NCBI GenBank assembly: GCA_021186555.1
Contig: JAJKFL010000011.1
Coordinates: 337,001 to 401,000, forward strand
DNA length: 64,000 nt
From: Reticulitermes speratus
Lineage: Eukaryota; Arthropoda; Insecta; Blattodea; Rhinotermitidae
Direction: 5' to 3'
This document shows, one piece after another, positions 56,936-64,000 of the stretch. Within the stretch, counting starts at the first letter, position 1. Every line of letters begins with the position of its first letter. Position numbers and translations under genes: made by a program. The notes under the pieces were generated by a model, which did not search any database, had not been told where the DNA came from, and saw only the letters and a program-made list of their open reading frames with translations.

Positions 56936-57600
56936 TAAATTCATATCTTTTAATAGTTTGTGGGCTGAGAATCGAGCACAGGGCATCCCCAACCCAACGC
57001 AGAAGCGACAAGTATTCAACCACCATGTTTACTGTATATACATACATACATACATACATAGCGTACCAATACATAGCAATACGTACTATAACTTCTGAGA
57101 TGGTGCAAAGGGAGTCCACTGGGGTCACGGACGATTCCATCATTTTTCATTTCACTTTCAATAAACGTTTCAGATGTGACCTACAAAACTTTCAAACACT
57201 GAATATTTATAATTTATCACTGCGGTTTCTCAGCACTGCGAACAAAGTGAGTTATCCGTTAGACTGTATTGAACAGTACCGCTAAGTCACCTTCACGTTG
57301 TCAGATGCAGAAAGTCACACAAGAAACACTGATTTCATTTGACGTTAAAATTGACTATAAAATATTTCCGATTTTTAAAACTATATTCGATAAAATGTCA
57401 CTTCTAATAAATTTACAGGACGGAAGCTCTTGCTCTAAACAAGCACTGTAATATTAACCCGCGGAGCAGCAAGTCGTCGCACATCGTCAACACATTGCTT
57501 CTCGGGTTCTGAGGTTTAGAATCTCTGAACCGACGTCCGATTAGAACAGACTGTTATTACATCATTAAATGCCATAACCATATTGTTTTCGGTGAGGACA
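56936..57600. other. Unassigned DNA with (CATA)n
   Basis: (CATA)n at 57039-57060. Frames here lack motifs. Confidence 0.5.
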
Positions 57601-58290
57601 ATAGGTTATACTACACTGTATAGTGAAACAATAGGTTATACTACACTGTACAGTGAAACAATAGGTTATACTACACTGTACAGTGAAACAATAGGTTATA
57701 CTACACTGTACAGTGAAACAATAGGTTATACTACACTGTACAGTGAAACAATAGGTTATACTACACTGTACAGTGAAACAATAGGTTATACTACACTGTA
57801 CAGTGAAACAATAGGTTATACTACACTGTACAGTGAAACAATAGGTTATACTACACTGTACAGTGAAACAATAGGTTATACTACACTGTACAGTGAAACA
57901 ATAGGTTATACTACACTGTACAGTGAAACAATAGGTTATACTACACTGTACAGTGAAACAATAGGTTATACTACACTGTACAGTGAAACAATAGGTTATA
58001 CTACACTGTACAGTGAAACAATAGGTTATACTACACTGTACAGTGAAACAATAGGTTATACTACACTGTACAGTGAAACAATAGGTTATACTACACTGTA
58101 CAGTGAAACAATAGGTTATACTACACTGTACAGTGAAACAATAGGTTATACTACACTGTACAGTGAAACAATAGGTTATACTACACTGTACAGTGAAACA
58201 ATAGGTTATACTACACTGTACAGTGAAACAATAGGTTATACTACACTGTACAGTGAAACAATAGGTTATACTACACTGTACAGTGAAACC
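57601..58290. repeat. 30-bp minisatellite, 23 copies
   Basis: ATAGGTTATACTACACTGTA plus CAGTGAAACA, 23 copies identical except TATAGTG in the first and the array end. CACTGTACAGTG in each unit is a perfect 12-bp palindrome. A plus-strand frame (57583-58560) runs through the array and 90 codons beyond with several Cys and His, but no known domain. Confidence 0.97.
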
Positions 58291-59334
58291 AAACGATTTG
58301 TTATTTCAAACAACACTAACGTACAAAAGCGCACATTAAACTGTTCAAGTTGCGCAAACCAATGTTTCTCCTGCATAAATCCGCAATCAGTTATAAGGCA
58401 TGTGTTGCACTTAACAGTCTACAAACGTTACTTTTGTGACCACGAATTTTGTTCCATTCTATCAAATAACTGTCGCTCTTACGAATTATTGCAGTCACAT
58501 TGTAACCACAGATCACTTGAAACCGCGAAGAAAATGTATGCAGTGTTATTACGTAAATAATTAACACTAGTACTCTATAAACGTCAATTCACGCAGTAAG
58601 CAGTTCATTCACCAGCACATAAATGAAGCACAACACAGCGGTTAATTCTTTCTCCACAAAAATGTTAAAAGTTTCTTTTTCACACAAAATACTTCGCAGA
58701 AGTCACTGCCGTTGCATCCACAAAACTGACACAACTCGCTCTTATCTCCTTTATTTCTGTATAAGACCTTAAATTAACTAATGACTGCGGTGAATCACGA
58801 CGACAATTTCCAAGTTTCTATCTTTAAGACATTTAACACGACATAACAGATATTCATCTACACCACAAATTCCTTTGCAAGATACGCAACTGTTCCTGCC
58901 AAACGACCGTAACTAAATTAAGTGCATCGGTGCCACTGATGAAGCACTGTCTAACGTAGTGCCTGTCTGTACGGAGGAGGAGCCAGTGCATTTTATCACC
59001 AGCATTATTCGACTGGTGACGACATTCCCTACAAAACCACTGCTAGACCGAAAAAATGGCACTGATAATTTCTTAACTCATTTAAAGTCTTATTGCTTAC
59101 AGAATGACAACAGCAGGACTGGTCGAAGGTTTTCAAGCACGGTGTTCACCACGAAAGGGGCGATATATGTTACAACAGAAGACTGGCGTGCTTTGGTGTG
59201 GGAACGGGAAATGAAGTCACGATAGGTAATATGGAAATGCAGAGAGAGTTCCTTAAAGAACAGCAGCAGTGTCACAAGCAAAGTAGCGTACCGAGCGACA
59301 CCGGGTGAAGATCTTCACAGAGGCGTACAAGTGT
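58291..59334. other. Unassigned DNA
   Basis: Includes the Cys-rich open tail 58291-58560 mentioned with the preceding array. Nothing else recognised. Confidence 0.4.
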
Positions 59335-59500
59335 GCAGGTCTTCTGAGATGTGACGCTGATTTAGTCGGCGAATGTCCTAACGCGTCGAAGGATCACAAT
59401 ACCTTCATCTTCAAAAGCTAAGAGGTTTATGAAGAATAGACCTCTTGACCTTTGAGGGCAAAACGTTTCTTCGAAACGTCGGGAAACATTCATCCAACGG
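59335..59500. repeat. Fold-back family copy
   Basis: GGTCTTCTGAGATGTGACGC, AACGCGTCGAAGGATCACAA, TACCTTCATCTTCAAAAGC, then AACGTTTCTTCGAAACGTCG. The left half is well kept; the right is partial. Confidence 0.65.
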
Positions 59501-59704
59501 TAAAAAGACCGGAATCGAGAGGCGTGTTTGTACAGAAGGGGAAGTTCGTGAATTGAAGAAGGACGGTTTGTGTTCTGTGTATGAAATGCGGCCCAAAGAC
59601 AAGGCATAAAGCAGCTATAAGACACGTGCAGGGGAAATAAATAACGGCTATATCTGTGTTTGCTGGCTTCAGCTTGATTCACGCTCACAGTCCGCTCACG
59701 GTAG

Positions 59705-59981
59705 CCTCACGATACGCTCACGGTTAGGGAAAACTTTTCTTGCCTGTATTTAAGTACAGTCCTTTACACCAAGGGGCACACGCTCAGGTCACGGAGAGCT
59801 CAAGTAAGCGCGAATACTCTTTTTCGAAGGAACATGTGACCCAAAAGTAAATGGATGACCGCCATATCTTTTTGTTTAAGTTTTGAAACGTGTTTAAAGC
59901 AAAATGAAAGTCGCTCGAGTGACGTAAGACGTGCAGTGTCAGTACTCTACACATATACCTGACCGTGAGCTTAGCATGAGC
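59705..59981. mobile_element. Candidate MITE with GCTCACGGT inverted ends
   Basis: GCTCACGGTTAGG (59716-59728) and CCTGACCGTGAGC (59958-59970) pair at 12 of 13 positions, and the match extends loosely to about 24 bp (18 of 24). Further direct copies of GCTCACGG/CCTCACG lie outside the left end. No target duplication could be fixed and the 230-bp interior is non-coding. Confidence 0.35.
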
Positions 59982-60804
59982 GTACCCGTAAGTACGATAC
60001 CTAATATGGTTAGGGCCATTGCCTGAAACGTCTGATAATGCACTCTATTAACACTCGTGCTACTTATATATGGTTGTTTAACAACGCTGTCAATACGTGT
60101 AGCTCAGGCTGTGCGCAGTTGAATGACGACTGACTAACCTGTATTGAATTGTAAAATACGTAAATAGAACTGACTGTCGTCCAATTTGTGGTGCTGTGTC
60201 GGCATTTGCCTGGAGGGACTGAGGAAAGGCACGAAAAACTTGGAAATCGGCGTGCTGACCGAAATTTGACCTCCCCCCTCATTTACAAAGGTGCAAGGCA
60301 CCCCTCCCACAGTATCCAAAGGATAATCTTGTCGTGGGCGAGGCGGCCATGGTTCAGGCGTACAAGCTAAATCGTGGTTCAGGTTTATCTGCTACATGAA
60401 TATGATAAGAACACGAAAGTTACACAAGTTACACAAGTTACACAAGTTACACAAGTCATTATCTCCAAACTTTCCCTCACACATTTTGCTCCCCCCAACT
60501 TGGGACTAGTCAATGTCTTCATGACATGCAGACAAGTAGCTCTGTCAGTCAGTTACTCATACAATATTTTCACTATTTCATATACAATAACTGCAGTCTA
60601 TAAGTCTTCGTCACACAATCTGGCATTAACACATTTTTCTGTTCATTATTTATAATTATATAAGTGTATTATCTATCTTTATTTTTTCACTTCGTCCTGC
60701 ATTCTGATCTCCACACAAGTACACAGGTGTGCAGGTATTTATTGTAGTCTTTCGTATCCTCTTCCTTATAAAAAAATATGTCCGCCTCAACCACGACGTG
60801 GCCG
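59982..60804. other. Unassigned DNA with a 9-bp repeat
   Basis: GTTACACAA occurs four times at 60419-60454. GGCCATGGTTCAGGCG near 60347 is a scrap of the SINE family II head. No gene recognised. Confidence 0.55.
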
Positions 60805-61908
60805 CTTGGCCCACTGTCCGCCACAGCCACGGCCGCTACAGCCACAGCCGCTTGGCCCACTGTCCGCCACAGCCACGGCCGCTACAGCCACAGCCGCTCG
60901 GCCCACTGTCCGCCACAGCCACGGCCGCTACAGCCACAGCCGCTCGGCCCACTGTCCGCCACAGCCACGGCCGCTACAGCCACAGCCGCTCGGCCCACTG
61001 TCCGCCACAGCCACGGCCGCTACAGCCACAGCCGCTTGGCCCACTGTCCGCCACAGCCACGGCCGCTACAGCCACAGCCGCTTGGCCCACTGTCCGCCAC
61101 AGCCACGGCCGCTACAGCCACAGCCGCTCGGCCCACTGTCCGCCACAGCCACGGCCGCTACAGCCACAGCCGCTCGGCCCACTGTCCGCCACAGCCACGG
61201 CCGCTACAGCCACAGCCGCTCGGCCCACTGTCCGCCACAGCCACGGCCGCTACAGCCACAGCCGCTCGGCCCACTGTCCGCCACAGCCACGGCCGCTACA
61301 GCCACAGCCGCTTGGCCCACTGTCCGCCACAGCCACGGCCGCTACAGCCACAGCCGCTCGGCCCACTGTCCGCCACAGCCACGGCCGCTACAGCCACAGC
61401 CGCTCGGCCCACTGTCCGCCACAGCCACGGCCGCTACAGCCACAGCCGCTCGGCCCACTGTCCGCCACAGCCACGGCCGCTACAGCCACAGCCGCTCGGC
61501 CCACTGTCCGCCACAGCCACGGCCGCTACAGCCACAGCCGCTTGGCCCACTGTCCGCCACAGCCACGGCCGCTACAGCCACAGCCGCTCGGCCCACTGTC
61601 CGCCACAGCCACGGCCGCTACAGCCACAGCCGCTCGGCCCACTGTCCGCCACAGCCACGGCCGCTACAGCCACAGCCGCTTGGCCCACTGTCCGCCACAG
61701 CCACGGCCGCTACAGCCACAGCCGCTCGGCCCACTGTCCGCCACAGCCACGGCCGCTACAGCCACAGCCGCTCGGCCCACTGTCCGCCACAGCCACGGCC
61801 GCTACAGCCACAGCCGCTCGGCCCACTGTCCGCCACAGCCACGGCCGCTACAGCCACAGCCGCTTGGCCCACTGTCCGCCACAGCCACTGTCCGCTACAG
61901 CCACGGCA
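60805..61908. repeat. 46-bp GC-rich minisatellite, 24 copies
   Basis: CTTGGCCCACTGTCCGCCAC, AGCCACGGCCGCTACAGCCA, CAGCCG. The main variation is CTTGG versus CTCGG at a CpG. The unit has no stop codon in any plus-strand frame, so three overlapping frames of 370-446 codons arise although 46 is not a multiple of three. Confidence 0.97.
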
Positions 61909-61940
61909 CCAAGGATAATATTGCATGTTCGACCTATTAA

Positions 61941-63236
61941 ATGGGCTTGGATAGGAGTGGCTCAGGACTTAGTATGTTACTTGAATGGGACTTGGAGAGG
62001 AATGGCTCAGGACTTAGTATGTTACTTGAATGGGACTTGGATAGGAGTGGCTCAGGACTTAGTATGTTACTTGAATGGGACTTGGAGAGGAATGGCTCGA
62101 GACTTTGTATGTTACTAGGATGGGACTTGGATAGGATTGACTCGGGACATTGTATGTTATTGGGATGGGACTTGGAAAGGAGTGGCTCAGGACTTAGTAT
62201 GTTACTTGGATGGGACTTGGAGAGGAGTGGCTCGAGACTTTGTATGTTACTAGGATGGGACTTGGATAGGAGTGACTCGGGACATTGTATGTTATTGGGA
62301 TGGGACTTGGAAAGGAGTGGCTCAGGACTTAGTATGTTACTTGGATGGGACTTGGAGAGGAGTGGCTCGAGACTTTGTATGTTACTAGGATGGGACTTGG
62401 ATAGGAGTGACTCGGGACATTGTATGTTATTGGGATGGGACTTGGAAAGGAGTGGCTCAGGACTTAGTATGTTACTTGGATGGGACTTGGAGAGGAGTGG
62501 CTCGAGACTTTGTATGTTACTAGGATGGGACTTGGATAGGAGTGACTCGGGACATTGTATGTTATTGGGATGGGACTTGGAAAGGAGTGGCTCAGGACTT
62601 AGTATGTTACTTGGATGGGACTTGGAGAGGAGTGGCTCGAGACTTTGTATGTTACTAGGATGGGACTTGGATAGGAGTGACTCGGGACATTGTATGTTAT
62701 TGGGATGGGACTTGGAAAGGAGTGGCTCGGGACTTAGTATGTTACTTGGATGGGACTTGGAGAGGAGTGGCTCGAGACTTTGTATGTTACTAGGATGGGA
62801 CTTGGATAGGAGTGACTCGGGACATTGTATGTTATTGGGATGGGACTTGGATAGGAGTGACTCGGGACATTGTATGTTATTGGGATGGGACTTGGATAGG
62901 AGTGGCTCAGGACTTAGTATGTTACTTGAATGGGACTTGGAGAGGAATGGCTCGAGACTTTGTATGTTACTAGGATGGGACTTGGATAGGAGTGACTCGG
63001 GACATTGTATGTTATTGGGATGGGACTTGGATAGGAGTGGCTCAGGACTTAGTATGTTACTTGAATGGGACTTGGAAAGGAGTGGCTCAGGACTTAGTAT
63101 GTTACTTGGATGGGACTTGGAGAGGAGTGGCTCGAGACTTTGTATGTTACTAGGATGGGACTTGGATAGGAGTGACTCGGGACATTGTATGTTATTGGGA
63201 TGGGACTTGGATAGGAGTGACTCAGATTTTGTCTGA
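61941..63236. repeat. 45-bp satellite with trimeric 135-bp higher-order repeat, about 29 monomers
   Basis: Monomers share GGGACTTGGA-x-AGGA-x-TG-x-CTC and TATGTTA. Three main types alternate: CAGGACTTAGTATGTTACTT, CGAGACTTTGTATGTTACTA and CGGGACATTGTATGTTATTG. They recur in order as a 135-bp block through about 62150-62830; both edges are less regular. Both strands are open (431 and 468 codons) as a by-product. Confidence 0.95.
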
Positions 63237-63269
63237 TAGCTGATCTTGTTGCTACTTCTGTGGGCCCTA

Positions 63270-63436
63270 ATATACGGGACGTGGAGCCGTGTAGACTGGC
63301 AGTATTGTGCCGACGTTTCAGTGGATCCTACGATCTCCATCAACAGGGAATATGATAAAGGAAGCTACAGAATCCTCTAATACTTCGGTAGTCCTACAAG
63401 ACTACACGGTGTCACGTCTCAGAAGCCAACAATATT
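63270..63436. repeat. Fold-back family copy
   Basis: GTGCCGACGTTTCAGTGGAT, CGATCTCCATCAACAGGG and the end AGACTACACGGTGTCACGTC with TCAGAAGCC. Confidence 0.65.
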
Positions 63437-64000
63437 CATTCTCACTGCTGTACCAATTTCTGCTCTTACCTACGGCAAGACAGAAGATAGGCGAGCTTTG
63501 CGACGTAAACACGGAGCGCCTTATGTCGTGAACAGCTCCGTCCTTTCGTCTGTACATGTACAGTTACGCGTGTACCGTGAAACCGTACGAAATTTTGAAA
63601 CTAAGGAACGCCTTGGAGAATTCTGTGCACTACGTCACGAAAATAGTAAAAATATTCGTAGAGATAATTATAGACAAAACTGACTCCAGTGCAGCATTTG
63701 TATCCTTGTTGCCGTCATGTGTGTTACGACTATTTAAAAAGTTGAACGCAATAAGCAGACGCAATAGACCTAACGCCTTTAAAGGAGGAAAACCACAACG
63801 AAACATTTAAAGTCACTATAATTCTGCTGGACACGCTGACTGACAGTCAGCATAAAACAGACGGTTTATTGAAGCAATGTAATTAGAATACTTCTAGAGC
63901 AACAATGACACATACAGCTAGAGACATAGGTGGCGTGTGACGTCAGGTGGCTATTCAGTTACAGATCCGGGGTTTACCTCATTTAAAATTCAAAACCACA
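63437..64000. other. Unassigned DNA
   Basis: Overlapping frames at 63307-63810 have no recognised motif. Nothing else seen to the window end. Confidence 0.45.

Noticed and set aside
60729..62118. Proline/alanine/histidine-rich proteins of 370-446 residues
   Set aside because: Three plus frames of the same 46-bp array are open at once, which is the signature of a stop-free repeat, not of a gene.
61937..63343. 431- and 468-codon frames on opposite strands
   Set aside because: Both are by-products of the 45-bp satellite.

Overview
The window looks like non-coding nuclear DNA from an insect, most likely a cockroach or termite (Blattodea). The evidence is internal: RNA polymerase III (tRNA-headed) SINEs, 3' ends of non-LTR retrotransposons, a deleted PIF/Harbinger element, an hAT MITE, a Helitron-like 5' ORF, fold-back repeats and AT-rich unique DNA without operon structure. 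The Blattodea assignment rests on my recollection of similar LINE C-terminal peptides and SINEs in cockroach sequence, not on a search. I found no host gene exon I can defend. Nearly all long open frames are translations of tandem repeats.

The dominant feature is tandem repetition. I count 26 substantial arrays with units of about 17 to 114 bp, together roughly 24 kb or 38% of the window, plus many short 3-5 copy arrays and microsatellites. Units mostly differ from array to array. The largest are a 31-bp satellite organised in 62-bp dimers (32643-35632), a 27-bp array of about 82 copies (20081-22288), a 45-bp array of 37 copies (38509-40182), a 56-bp array of 27 copies (47503-49015), a 32-bp array of 47 copies (53889-55388), and two adjacent arrays at 60805-63236 (46 bp GC-rich, then 45 bp in trimeric higher-order form).

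Layout. 1-4.4 kb: 33-bp array, then a 114-bp array inside a dispersed repeat called here element X. 4.4-5.3 kb: PIF/Harbinger derivative keeping a MADF exon and the start of the transposase. 6-14.5 kb: SINEs, small arrays, a Helitron-like ORF, LINE tails and a hammerhead-like motif. 14.7-17.2 kb: 31-bp and 62-bp arrays. 20-28 kb: 27-, 34-, 37- and 36-bp arrays, an hAT MITE and SINEs. 28.9-35.6 kb: palindromic 21-bp array, two indel-rich arrays, and the 31/62-bp satellite. 38-51 kb: 45-, 39-, inverted 114-, A/C-only, 56-, 42- and 67-bp arrays with a LINE tail and SINE. 52.8-64 kb: a SINE with an internal 18-bp array, a long palindrome, and the 32-, 33-, 30-, 46- and 45-bp arrays.

The main biological theme is that several arrays are born from dispersed elements. 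Element X yields a 114-bp array (twice, in opposite orientations) from one part and a 42-bp array from its other end. SINE family III carries an 18-bp array in its body, seeds a 34-bp array from its 3' end, and abuts two more arrays. No genes work together here; the window records repeat turnover.
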